DNA from: an uncultured Prevotellaceae bacterium
GTDB lineage: Bacteria > Bacteroidota > Bacteroidia > Bacteroidales > Bacteroidaceae
Length of the DNA stretch: 11,031 nucleotides
Assembly: GCA_937902455.1 (NCBI GenBank)
Contig: CALELI010000194.1
Span: forward strand, 1-11,031
Direction: 5' to 3'
The notes beneath the pieces are model-generated. The model was not told the origin of the DNA and searched no databases. It was given only the letters and a program-made list of their open reading frames with translations. Shown here one piece after another: positions 1-7,083 of this stretch (position 1 is the stretch's first letter; each line of letters starts with the position of its first letter). The position numbers and the translations under genes are program-made.

Positions 1-63
1 ATCTCAAAATCGCCTGAAATGAATTTATAGAACCCACCTAAACTCAATTCAAGATTATAATCA

Positions 64-627
64 ATGGAAAAGCTTATCATATTCTGTGCACCGAGTGGAA
101 CGGGTAAATCCACCATCATCAGTTGGCTAAGGGAAAATCATCCGGAGTTCAACCTTGCGTTCTCCATCTCGGCAACAAGCCGTGAACCACGCGGAGAAGA
201 GAAGGACGGAGTGGAATATTTCTTCAAGACTCGCGAGGAAATGCTACGTCTCATTGAGGAAGGTGCGTTTGTAGAACACGAGGAAGTATATAATGGCACT
301 ATCTACGGAACACTCAAATCACAGGTAGAGGGTCTCTGGGCAGAAGGAAAGAATGTAATCTTCGATGTTGACGTCAATGGTGGCGAACGCATTAAGAACT
401 ACTATGGCGACCGTGCACTTTCGCTCTTCATCCTTCCCCCGAGCATTCAGGAACTGCGCAGACGGCTCGAGGGCCGCAAGACCGACAAGCCCGAAAAGAT
501 TGCAGAGCGCATTGACCGCGCAGAGTATGAAATCGGTGAAGCCCACAAGTTCGACATCAACATCGTGAACGATGACCTCGACAAATGCGAAGCCGAAGTC
601 TACGAGGCCATAAAGGCATTCCTATAA
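64..627 (+). CDS. gmk: Guanylate kinase
   Basis: Phosphorylates GMP (and dGMP) to the diphosphate with ATP, a cytosolic step of purine nucleotide synthesis. The 187-residue product has the usual length. A P-loop APSGTGKST lies at residues 9-17, the GMP-binding segment SREPRGEEKDGVEYFF follows at about residues 40-55, FDVDVNGG at about 100-107 matches the family's D-x-D-x-x-G-G core, and the lid region RLEGRKTDKPEKIAERI fits guanylate kinases. The ATG at 64 is chosen because it sits directly before the first beta strand; the same frame is closed by a TAG at 28-30. No Bacteroidetes -7 box is visible in the 63 nt upstream, so transcription may come from outside the window. In many Bacteroidetes gmk lies between yicC and nadD; here it is on the opposite strand beyond nadD, which is odd. 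Confidence 0.97.
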   Translation: MEKLIIFCAPSGTGKSTIISWLRENHPEFNLAFSISATSREPRGEEKDGVEYFFKTREEMLRLIEEGAFVEHEEVYNGTIYGTLKSQVEGLWAEGKNVIFDVDVNGGERIKNYYGDRALSLFILPPSIQELRRRLEGRKTDKPEKIAERIDRAEYEIGEAHKFDINIVNDDLDKCEAEVYEAIKAFL

Positions 628-668
628 GCATCCATAAATGAGATAGCCGACCATCACAATAAAAACGG

Positions 669-703
669 TCCTCTTACCTGGGCATCCTGCCTGCGTGAGA
701 GGA
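669..703. terminator. Hairpin downstream of gmk, possible bidirectional terminator
   Basis: A 35-nt inverted repeat folds into a stem of about 16 pairs: TCCTCTTAC (669-677) pairs with GTGAGAGGA (695-703) with one G-T wobble, then one C-C mismatch, two wobble pairs and GGCA/TGCC closing a TCC loop. It is followed by TTTCTT on the plus strand and preceded by AATAAAAA, giving a weak U-tract in both directions. It sits 42 nt after the gmk stop and on the path of readthrough from nadD. The pairing is read directly; the terminator role is inferred, and the U-tract is poor. Confidence 0.4.
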
Positions 704-761
704 TTTCTTGTATGGTGAGAATGGAAGAGTTGTATCACCAGAACGGTCAACAATGTACGAC

Positions 762-987
762 ACAACGGAGAAGAGCCAGCAGACGAGCGGACAAGAGATA
801 GCCGGCGAGCGGAGAATATCTGGTGAACGTGCTGATGAAATCAGTCGGACGAACGGAGATTATTAGCTGGACAAACGGAGATAATACCTGTCGTGTTATT
901 AGCTTGACAGATGTCGAGTTAATAACTTGACAGGTGTCGTGTTAATAGCTTGACACGTGTCATGTTAATAACTTGACATATGATGTC
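762..987. repeat. Degenerate tandem repeat array, 22-23 bp period
   Basis: This fills much of the 538-bp spacer (628-1165) between gmk and nadD, in which I see no credible gene. The left half has a 22-bp period: the CGG of a (G)ACGAACGGAGA-like core recurs at 766, 788, 810, 854 and 876, with a decayed unit at about 832. The right half has four units of exactly 23 bp (891-913, 914-936, 937-959, 960-982) around TTAATAACTTGACA. Units 1 and 3 carry TAGCTTGACA and units 2 and 4 TAACTTGACA, hinting at a 46-bp dimer. Each right-half unit boundary holds a palindrome-like GACANNTGTC, perfect as GACACGTGTC at 952-961. The period is not a multiple of three, so the array is not coding. Confidence 0.8.
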
Positions 988-1108
988 TCCGTCTGTCTGG
1001 GTAATTTTGTGCATTCTTATGGATAATATCGTGCGTTGTATCAGGGTGACTTCTCAGTTCAGGTACAGCCACAACTGCGCTCACAGCCTACTGTCAGACC
1101 GTAAACGG

Positions 1109-1152
1109 GATGGTGGGGGAGCGTTATAAAGATAGTGGGGGAATGCTACAAG
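1109..1152. repeat. Two-unit 22-bp direct repeat before the nadD end
   Basis: Two adjacent 22-bp units, 1109-1130 and 1131-1152, match at 16 of 22 positions and share the core GTGGGGGA. A third start (GATGATGAATG) follows at 1153. The unit length equals that of the array at 762-987, but the sequences are not clearly related. The rest of 988-1165 shows nothing I can name. Confidence 0.55.
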
Positions 1153-1165
1153 GATGATGAATGTA

Positions 1166-1747
1166 CTATGTGTACAGTCCTTTCCTGCGGATGTACTGGG
1201 CGACACGATAGTTCAGGAGTCCCTTGACGGACTCGCCCTGGGCAAGGCGTGTCCTTATCTCTGTGCTGCTGATGTCGTGGAGTGTGCAGTGAAGGAGGAG
1301 TTGACGATGAGGAGTTCCTGAGGACTCAGGAACCACGGGAGATGTACCTGGACGAGGGTAGATGAGGATATCGAAGTCGCGGCGGATTTCGTCCGACTTG
1401 TACCAGCGAGCAAACCGTTCCCAGTTGTCGCCTCCGATTATGAGGGAGAACTGGTGCTGTGGATAGGTTGTCTGCAAGTGACGAAGAGTGGTAATCGTAT
1501 AGGACGGCAAAGGCAACTGACGTTCAAAGTCGGAAGGGACAACACCTTTTATATTATATGTAGCCAGTTCTGCCATCCGGAACCGGTCGTCATAGCTGGC
1601 TGCATCATTGCCTTTCAAAGGATTCTGAGGCGAGACCATCAGCCACACCTCATCCACGAGCCCATGCCTTACAATACTCTTCGCAAGAGCTGTATGTCCT
1701 CTGTGTATGGGATTGAACGTGCCACCGAAAATGCCTATACGAGCCAT
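1166..1747 (-). CDS. nadD: Nicotinate-nucleotide adenylyltransferase
   Basis: Transfers AMP from ATP to nicotinate mononucleotide, making deamido-NAD in NAD synthesis; cytosolic. The 193-residue product begins with a nucleotidyltransferase fold: GIFGGTFNPIHRGH at residues 5-18 contains the T/HxGH catalytic motif (HRGH, 15-18), SPQNPLKG follows at about 39-46, and the ISSTEIR motif at 159-165 is the ATP-binding signature of the family. The ATG at 1747 shares its A with the yicC stop (TAATG), so the two genes are translationally coupled and form one transcript from the yicC promoter. The stop is TAG at 1166-1168; the repeat-rich spacer lies beyond it. Confidence 0.97.
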   Translation of the reverse strand: MARIGIFGGTFNPIHRGHTALAKSIVRHGLVDEVWLMVSPQNPLKGNDAASYDDRFRMAELATYNIKGVVPSDFERQLPLPSYTITTLRHLQTTYPQHQFSLIIGGDNWERFARWYKSDEIRRDFDILIYPRPGTSPVVPESSGTPHRQLLLHCTLHDISSTEIRTRLAQGESVKGLLNYRVAQYIRRKGLYT

Positions 1748-2622
1748 TACATCACATTCAGGACTTGTTCCTTTATCTGTTCCAGTTCGTCCTTCATCTT
1801 CACGACGATGTTCTGCATCTCTGCCTGATTGGACTTACTGCCGGTAGTGTTTATCTCACGTCCCATTTCCTGAGCAATGAATCCGAGTTTCTTTCCCTGT
1901 CCGTGACCGTCAGCCATTGTCTCGAGAAAATAGTTAAGGTGATTGGTCAGACGCTGCTTCTCTTCCGAGATGTCGAGTTTCTCAATATAGTAAATCATCT
2001 CCTGCTCAAGACGATTGCTATCATATTCAACTTCTGGAATCTGTTTCAGCGACTCGACTATACGCTGGCGGATTTTCTCCACCCTACCCTTCTCGAATGG
2101 TTCGATACTTGCAAGTAGCGAACGGATATTCTCCACTTTCTCCGTGAACTTCCTGGACAGTGCAGTTCCCTCCTGTATTCTGAATGCCACAAGATTGTCT
2201 ACTGCTTCACTCACAGCCTTGCTGGCAACTGCCCACTCTTCATCAGAGAGTTCCTCGACCTCGGTCTTTGTCATCACATCCGGCAAACGTAGCAATGTAG
2301 CGAACCAGTCGTCTGGGGTACCAATACATAGTTCGTCAGACAGTTTCTCGATCTGTTTATAGTAATCGGCCACGAGAGCCGTATTGATTGGTGTCGCCAT
2401 CTGGTTCTCGTCTTTCTCAATCCACAAGGTGAAGTCCACCTTGCCCCGTTCGAGTTTCTGAGCAATCAGCTGACGGATTTCTATTTCCTTTTCCCTGTAG
2501 AGAGGTGCTATCCGCACGGACAGATCAAGAGCCTTACTATTCAGCGACTTGATTTCTGCATGAATTTTCTTCCCATTATATTCGGCAACACTCTTGCCGT
2601 AACCTGTCATTGACTGTATCAT
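1747..2622 (-). CDS. yicC: YicC/YloC family endoribonuclease-like protein
   Basis: A member of the YicC/YloC family, whose E. coli member is an endoribonuclease linked to small-RNA decay; the exact target in Bacteroidetes is unknown. The 291-residue length is typical. The N-terminal signature MIQSMTGYGKS (1-11) and the C-terminal DUF1732 region with FIAQEMGREINT (248-259) and GSKSNQAEMQ are both present, joined by a charged, helical middle. The ATG at 2620-2622 directly starts the conserved MIxSMTGYG segment. It heads a two-gene unit with nadD and diverges from tsaB across 103 bp. Confidence 0.93.
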   Translation of the reverse strand: MIQSMTGYGKSVAEYNGKKIHAEIKSLNSKALDLSVRIAPLYREKEIEIRQLIAQKLERGKVDFTLWIEKDENQMATPINTALVADYYKQIEKLSDELCIGTPDDWFATLLRLPDVMTKTEVEELSDEEWAVASKAVSEAVDNLVAFRIQEGTALSRKFTEKVENIRSLLASIEPFEKGRVEKIRQRIVESLKQIPEVEYDSNRLEQEMIYYIEKLDISEEKQRLTNHLNYFLETMADGHGQGKKLGFIAQEMGREINTTGSKSNQAEMQNIVVKMKDELEQIKEQVLNVM

Positions 2623-2665
2623 AGTGATATTTACTGTTTGACTATTGACTATTTAGTATCTAATA

Positions 2666-2699
2666 TTTTGCAAAGATAATAAAATTATTGCTAACTTTG
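2666..2699 (+). promoter_or_regulatory. Promoter for tsaB
   Basis: A -33 box TTTTG (2666-2670), a 21-nt spacer and a -7 box TAACTTTG (2692-2699) match the Bacteroidetes primary sigma consensus. Transcription would start near 2705, with a leader of about 20 nt rich in A before the ATG at 2726. The spacer contains the minus-strand -7 box of yicC, so the two promoters overlap physically. Confidence 0.7.
2671..2678 (-). promoter_or_regulatory. Probable -7 box for yicC-nadD
   Basis: On the minus strand TATCTTTG fits the Bacteroidetes TAnnTTTG -7 box. A start of transcription near 2664 would leave a leader of about 42 nt before yicC. No good -33 TTTG is seen at 19-21 nt, so the site is weaker than its plus-strand partner. 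The leader contains GACTATT twice in tandem (2640-2653 on the plus strand). Confidence 0.5.
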
Positions 2700-2725
2700 C
2701 ATCATAATTCAAAAAAGAAACCATA

Positions 2726-3427
2726 ATGGCGACCATACTTCATATAGAGACATCAACTGAGGCCTGTTCCGTGGCTGTAAGTCAGGACGGTGCAACCATA
2801 TTTCAGATTGAAGACCTTTCCGGGCATGCCCATGCCCAGAAGTTAGGGGGATTTGTAGACCAGGCAATGTCGTTCACCGACAATCACGGCATCCCGTTCG
2901 ATGCTGTTGCAATAAGCAGCGGACCTGGTTCCTACACCGGGCTTCGCATAGGTGTCTCTATGGCAAAAGGTGTATGCTACGCACAGAATCTCAAGCTATT
3001 GGCAGTACCTACGCTGAAACTGCTCTGCACGCCAGTCCTCTTAGGCAAGGAGGAACTGCCGGAAGATGCCCTGCTCTGTCCGATGATAGATGCAAGAAGG
3101 ATGGAAGTCTATTGTGCGCTCTACAATCGTGCCTTAAAGGAACAGATGCCCGTACAGCCTGTAGTGGTTGACGAGAATTTCCTTGCTGACACCCTTCAGC
3201 AGCACCCAGTATATTTCTTCGGCAACGGAGCAGAAAAATGCAAGACAGTCCTCACCCACCCTAACGCACACTTCATAGACACAATAATTCCTCACGCAAA
3301 AAACATGTGTCCACTTGCTGAAATGGCGTTCTTACGTGAGGAATATGAAGACGTGGCCTATTTTGAGCCGTTCTATCTGAAAGAGTTTCAGGCAAAGATA
3401 CCTAAGTCACCGCTTGCAGGGCTATAA
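2726..3427 (+). CDS. tsaB: tRNA t6A37 biosynthesis protein TsaB
   Basis: A non-catalytic paralogue of TsaD that, with TsaD and TsaE, transfers the threonylcarbamoyl group to A37 of ANN-reading tRNAs. The 233-residue product has the ASKHA-fold start ILHIETSTEACSVAV (4-18) and the family hallmark SGPGSYTGLRIG (65-76), then the MIDARRMEVYCALY segment at about 122-135. The conserved HAQ of the N-terminal lobe is at 36-38. The ATG at 2726 lies just after a good promoter. It diverges from yicC and converges on the GH2 gene, whose stop is only 6 nt away; no terminator fits between them. Confidence 0.95.
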   Translation: MATILHIETSTEACSVAVSQDGATIFQIEDLSGHAHAQKLGGFVDQAMSFTDNHGIPFDAVAISSGPGSYTGLRIGVSMAKGVCYAQNLKLLAVPTLKLLCTPVLLGKEELPEDALLCPMIDARRMEVYCALYNRALKEQMPVQPVVVDENFLADTLQQHPVYFFGNGAEKCKTVLTHPNAHFIDTIIPHAKNMCPLAEMAFLREEYEDVAYFEPFYLKEFQAKIPKSPLAGL

Positions 3428-3433
3428 TCCGTC

Positions 3434-5830
3434 CTACTTGTTGCTGACTACGAACTCGACTTCATCCTTGCTGCCTTCGATATAGGCAACCATCCTGCCT
3501 TGATAGAGATTGCGTGAAGTGGCCTTAGGCGCACTCATGTCACGGTTATTGGCATTCTCCAGTCCGAGTAACTTTGTCTTTCCACTGACCTTGCATTCAA
3601 CCATGCCTCTGGCATTCTTTACCCGCTGTCCATTAGCATCTACTGCCTCCACAAGCAACTGACGGACGGAAGAGCCTTTGTCCGGAGAGATGTCAGTCAC
3701 ACGAAGGCCTGTCTGTTCGCCATAAGTGGAAATCTCGTATCTTGCGACAACCTTGCCATTTGCATCACAGCCTTCGGCAGAAAGAGTTCCCTTCTCGTAT
3801 GGTATGTCCCAATAGATTATTCCTGTTGAATCATCGTATGGTTTCAGTTCACCGACCTCACGTCCATTGAGGAGAAGACGAGCCTTAGGAGTATTCATGT
3901 AGCACATCACACGCACACTCTGACCATCCTGATAGTTCCAGTTGTCGGCGGCATCTGTCGAGAGCATATTCCTGCGTCCACGCCGCTGATTGCCGTTCTG
4001 TCCCTGAGGAGCATTCCAGTTCATGGCAGTTCCGATGTAAATCATCGGTTCCTCACTCCAGAGAGACTTGAAGAACCATCCACGAGGTTTAAGGAAACCA
4101 GCAAAGTCAACAAGTCCGGTTCCAAGTCCGCGAGAAGGCCATGTTCCAGATTCCCCAAGATAGTCCATGCCAGTCCATACAAACTGCCCGAAGATATATT
4201 CATTGTCGCGGACAGCTTTCCATGCTGCAAGATTGGTACTGGTCTCACTTCCATAGAGAATTCTCTTAGGATATGTTGCGTGGTCTTCCTTGTAACGGTT
4301 CTCTGTATAGTTGTAACCAACAACATCAACTGCCTCAGGATACTCCGTTTCATTACTCATCACCACTCCTGCGAGAGCCCCAGTGACCGGACGTGTCCTG
4401 TCGACATTTCTTATGCAGGCAGCCAGACGCTTGGCAATCTTTCCGATTCTCTCAGCCTTTGGTGCGTCAGGTTTATAACCGCCGAACATAGGCTGATTTA
4501 TCTTGCTGTTGTTGCCATCAAGGACAGGATGAGAATAAGGATCGTTAGGATAGTCGACCTCGTTGCCCACACTCCAGAGGAACACAGACGGATGGTTTCT
4601 GTCTCGACGTACCATGTCGGTCACATCCTTATCAATCCACTCCTCGAAGAAATCAAATGTGCCGTCATATCCCGGTTCTCCCTGATTCCATCCCTTTATC
4701 CACTTACGCTTAGGGAATTCCCATTCGTCAGAGCCTTCGTCCATTACGAGAAATCCCATCTCATCGCAAAGGTCATAGAGATCCGGAGCCTGTGGGTTAT
4801 GGCTCATACGTATTGCATTTACGCCCATATCCTTGAGAGTCATCAGACGACGGCGCCAGACATCCTTAGGGACAACACTTCCCAGCACACCTGCGTCGTG
4901 GTGAAGGCACACGCCTTTCACTTTCATAGGCTGTCCGTTGAGGGCGAATCCTTTGTCGGCATTGAATGAGAGAGTGCGGAATCCTGTTGCAGTTTCGTTC
5001 TTGTCTATTACTTTTCCGTTAAGAAGGAGGGAAGTCTTCACATTATATAAATAAGGAGACTTCGTACTCCACAGATGTGGATTCCTTACGCTGCAGCGAG
5101 TGTGGAGAAGATAGCCACGTTCAGTCTGCGAAAAGCCTTTCGATGTAGATTCCTGCACCTTTGTTCCATTTGCATCGAATATCTCGGTCTTCATGACCAA
5201 GTTCTTCATCTCTGCCTGACCATCAATATCTGCGGTCACATCAAGAAATCCGTCAGTATTCTTGATATCAGTAGTAACTGCAACGCCCCATTGAGAAAAA
5301 TGAACATCATCACTACCAACCAGCCACACATCACGATAGATACCGCTACCTGTGTACCAACGAGAATCAGCGTACTTGCTATGGTCAACCTTCACGGCAA
5401 TTACATTCTCCCCATTTTTCAGGTATGGGGTCATGTCGTACATAAAGGACACATACCCATTAGGACGTTTTCCTAACAGATGCCCGTTAAGATACACCTC
5501 GCTACGGTTGTACACTCCTTCAAAATATATATAATGTTTCTTGTAGTTATCATTTATCGTAAAATGTTTCTTGTACCATCCTATTCCTCCAGGAAGGAAC
5601 CCCGTACAACTTGCAAGTTCCTGAGATGGTGTAGATTCAACAGACCAGTCATGAGGAAGAACCAGACTTCTCCAGTCAGTATCATCGGCATCATAACTGG
5701 AATCGCCAAGAAGGAACTTCCAGCCAGCATTGAACTTGGAGGCATTGCCGAAACCTACCTGAGAGAAAGATTTACCTGGGATAAGTACTAAAAGACTTAC
5801 ACACATTAGAAATAAAGAAATACGTTTCAT
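3434..5830 (-). CDS. Glycoside hydrolase family 2 (beta-galactosidase-like), exported
   Basis: A retaining exo-glycosidase, probably a beta-galactosidase, acting outside the cytoplasm on oligosaccharides. The 798 residues begin with a signal peptide (about 1-24, KRISLFL...SFS-Q). Then come the sugar-binding jelly roll (about 30-175, with WYTGSGIYRDVWL at 158-170), an immunoglobulin-like domain (about 180-285), the TIM barrel (about 290-600) and C-terminal beta domains of DUF4982 and bacterial Ig-like type. The acid/base is E424 in WSVGNE and the nucleophile E529 in LYGSE; both are present, as are SHNP (343-346) and FVWTGMDYLGE. A basic, glycine-rich loop (about 608-621) is unusual. Beta-glucuronidase or other GH2 activities cannot be excluded; substrate is not readable from sequence. 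Confidence 0.92.
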   Translation of the reverse strand: MKRISLFLMCVSLLVLIPGKSFSQVGFGNASKFNAGWKFLLGDSSYDADDTDWRSLVLPHDWSVESTPSQELASCTGFLPGGIGWYKKHFTINDNYKKHYIYFEGVYNRSEVYLNGHLLGKRPNGYVSFMYDMTPYLKNGENVIAVKVDHSKYADSRWYTGSGIYRDVWLVGSDDVHFSQWGVAVTTDIKNTDGFLDVTADIDGQAEMKNLVMKTEIFDANGTKVQESTSKGFSQTERGYLLHTRCSVRNPHLWSTKSPYLYNVKTSLLLNGKVIDKNETATGFRTLSFNADKGFALNGQPMKVKGVCLHHDAGVLGSVVPKDVWRRRLMTLKDMGVNAIRMSHNPQAPDLYDLCDEMGFLVMDEGSDEWEFPKRKWIKGWNQGEPGYDGTFDFFEEWIDKDVTDMVRRDRNHPSVFLWSVGNEVDYPNDPYSHPVLDGNNSKINQPMFGGYKPDAPKAERIGKIAKRLAACIRNVDRTRPVTGALAGVVMSNETEYPEAVDVVGYNYTENRYKEDHATYPKRILYGSETSTNLAAWKAVRDNEYIFGQFVWTGMDYLGESGTWPSRGLGTGLVDFAGFLKPRGWFFKSLWSEEPMIYIGTAMNWNAPQGQNGNQRRGRRNMLSTDAADNWNYQDGQSVRVMCYMNTPKARLLLNGREVGELKPYDDSTGIIYWDIPYEKGTLSAEGCDANGKVVARYEISTYGEQTGLRVTDISPDKGSSVRQLLVEAVDANGQRVKNARGMVECKVSGKTKLLGLENANNRDMSAPKATSRNLYQGRMVAYIEGSKDEVEFVVSNK

Positions 5831-5855
5831 AATAATACTGATTAGTTATGCACCG

Positions 5856-5889
5856 CAAAGATAATGAATTAATTCGAATTAGACATAAA
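5856..5889 (-). promoter_or_regulatory. Probable promoter for the GH2 gene
   Basis: On the minus strand TATCTTTG (5863-5856) is a full match to the Bacteroidetes -7 box. A weak -33 candidate TTTATG lies at 5889-5884, 20 nt upstream. Transcription would begin near 5849, giving a leader of about 20 nt to the ATG at 5830. Confidence 0.6.
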
Positions 5890-5902
5890 TTATTGCTGAT
5901 AA

Positions 5903-5929
5903 ATTTGGTTTTTCGCTCGCTTAATCGTA
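5903..5929 (+). repeat. Degenerate partial copy of the promoter module
   Basis: TTTTTCGCTCG followed by CTTAATCGTA (5909-5929) matches the spacer of module copy 2 (7150-7170) at 20 of 21 positions and that of copy 1 similarly. It is preceded by TTTGG, but where a -7 box TATCTTTG would be expected the sequence reads TACTATCG. It looks like the remains of a third promoter copy. Confidence 0.6.
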
Positions 5930-6025
5930 CTATCGCTCGTTGCACTCGCGCAAGATACTCACGCTTGGAAATAAAAATAAATCACGATTTATTTTGTATT
6001 TCGCTCGCTTAATCGTATCTTTGCA
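5930..6025 (+). repeat. Promoter-bearing repeat module, copy 1
   Basis: Direct repeat of 7084-7178. From ACTCGCG (5944) to TTTGCA (6025) the two copies align without gaps over 82 bp with 6 mismatches; similarity extends left to CTATCGCT with one indel. It contains a hairpin: GAAATA plus AAAATAAAT (5968-5982), loop CACG, ATTTATTTT (5987-5995), a bulged G5996, and TATTTC (5997-6002). The heptamer TCGCTCG appears at 6001-6007 and twice more just upstream (5912, 5933). Confidence 0.85.
5992..6023 (+). promoter_or_regulatory. Promoter for the GH43-like gene
   Basis: The -33 box TTTTG (5992-5996), 19-nt spacer and -7 box TATCTTTG (6016-6023) form a near-ideal Bacteroidetes promoter. Transcription would start near 6029, leaving a leader of about 25 nt before the ATG at 6055. 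The -33 box lies in the 3' arm of the module hairpin and its G is the bulged base. Confidence 0.75.
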
Positions 6026-6054
6026 GTCATAATACTAACTTAAAGAGATTTATT

Positions 6055-7056
6055 ATGAAACAGTTTACATTATTGCTCATAACGGTAATATTCCCAGTTA
6101 TAAGCAGCGCCCAGAGACAAATGAGAATCAGAACAGATGTTGCACTTGACAGCATCATTATGTCAGACCCTTTCATCCTGGCCGACGACGCAACAAGAAC
6201 ATACTACATGACTGGCACAGGGGGATTAATGTACACAAGTAAGGACCTGAAAAGATGGACTGGTCCAATGAATGTAGCCCAGACAGACCCTGAATCCTGG
6301 ATGGGAAGACGTCCTATGATATGGGCAGCAGAACTGCACAAATATAACGGTAAGTATTATTACTTCGCAACATTCACAAATAGCAGCGTCAAGATAGACA
6401 CAGTGAAGGGAAATGTGATAGAGCGACGTGCCTGTCACATACTCGTGAGCGACAGTGCCAAAGGTCCTTACAGGCCAATGGCCGATAAAACATACCTTCC
6501 AGCCACACAGCCGACCCTCGATGCCACGCTGTGGGTGGACAAAGACCAAAAGCCATATCTTATATTCTGCCACGAATGGTTACAGAACTGGAATGGCACA
6601 GTCGAGAAAATCCAATTGAAGCCAGACTTCAGCGGAACAATAGAAGGTACACGCAAGCTTCTCTTCAGAGCGTTCGATTCACCTTGGAGTAAGGAAAACG
6701 ACGAGCAAGGCAATGTCATTCCAAATAAAGTGACAGACGGGCCTTTCGCATTCCGGACAAAGACTGGCAAGCTGGGCATGATATGGACAAGCTGGGTGTA
6801 TTCTGACTATACACAGGGAGTGGCCTACTCAAAGAGTGGCACTCTCGACGGTCCTTGGGTACAAGAAAAAGAGCCTATCACGCCGCCTAATTTCGGACAT
6901 GGAATGATTTTCCGCGACTTTGACGGAAGACTTATACTCTGTTGTCATTCACACAATAAAGTTGGAGGACGAACCATCCGACGCCCTGCCCTTTTTGAAC
7001 TTGATGACAGCGGAGACAAACTCGTCGTAAAAGGTCGCATTCAAATCAAATATTAA
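6055..7056 (+). CDS. GH43-like five-bladed beta-propeller glycosidase, exported
   Basis: Likely an inverting glycoside hydrolase of the family 43 type (arabinosidase, xylosidase or galactosidase class) acting in the periplasm or outside. The 333 residues start with a signal peptide (about 1-19, cleaved near SSA-Q). The propeller shows the usual landmarks: SDPFIL with the presumed base D38, WAAELHKYNGKYYYF (90-104), TLDATLWVD with the presumed pKa-modulating D156, TDGPFAF (227-233), and NFGHG with H282. The position where many GH43 enzymes have the acid Glu in EGP reads D228 in DGP, so the acid may be D228, E174 or another residue. The gene diverges from the GH2 gene and is bracketed by two copies of the promoter module, which suggests a separately transcribed single gene. 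Substrate is unknown. Confidence 0.85.
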   Translation: MKQFTLLLITVIFPVISSAQRQMRIRTDVALDSIIMSDPFILADDATRTYYMTGTGGLMYTSKDLKRWTGPMNVAQTDPESWMGRRPMIWAAELHKYNGKYYYFATFTNSSVKIDTVKGNVIERRACHILVSDSAKGPYRPMADKTYLPATQPTLDATLWVDKDQKPYLIFCHEWLQNWNGTVEKIQLKPDFSGTIEGTRKLLFRAFDSPWSKENDEQGNVIPNKVTDGPFAFRTKTGKLGMIWTSWVYSDYTQGVAYSKSGTLDGPWVQEKEPITPPNFGHGMIFRDFDGRLILCCHSHNKVGGRTIRRPALFELDDSGDKLVVKGRIQIKY

Positions 7057-7083
7057 CATTTATTATCAGGCGCGTTTTCCAAA

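Noticed and set aside
1..30. Possible C-terminal tail of an upstream gene ending at TAG 28-30
   Set aside because: Only nine codons are visible and all frames are closed shortly after, so it cannot be told from chance.
901..980. TTGACA in the repeat units as sigma-70 -35 boxes
   Set aside because: Bacteroidetes use a different promoter consensus and no paired -7 box follows at the right distance.
891..982. Possible CRISPR array
   Set aside because: Four 23-bp units lie directly end to end with no unique spacers, and no cas gene is present.
1002..1009. TAATTTTG as a plus-strand -7 box
   Set aside because: The nearest TTG is 26 nt upstream, too far, and no gene follows on this strand.
1454..2362. 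Several open frames of 115-124 codons on the plus strand
   Set aside because: They are shadows of nadD and yicC with low-complexity, hydrophobic or serine-rich translations and no family resemblance.
4280..4969. 229-codon open frame on the plus strand
   Set aside because: It is antisense to the catalytic barrel of the GH2 gene, has no recognisable domain and no promoter.
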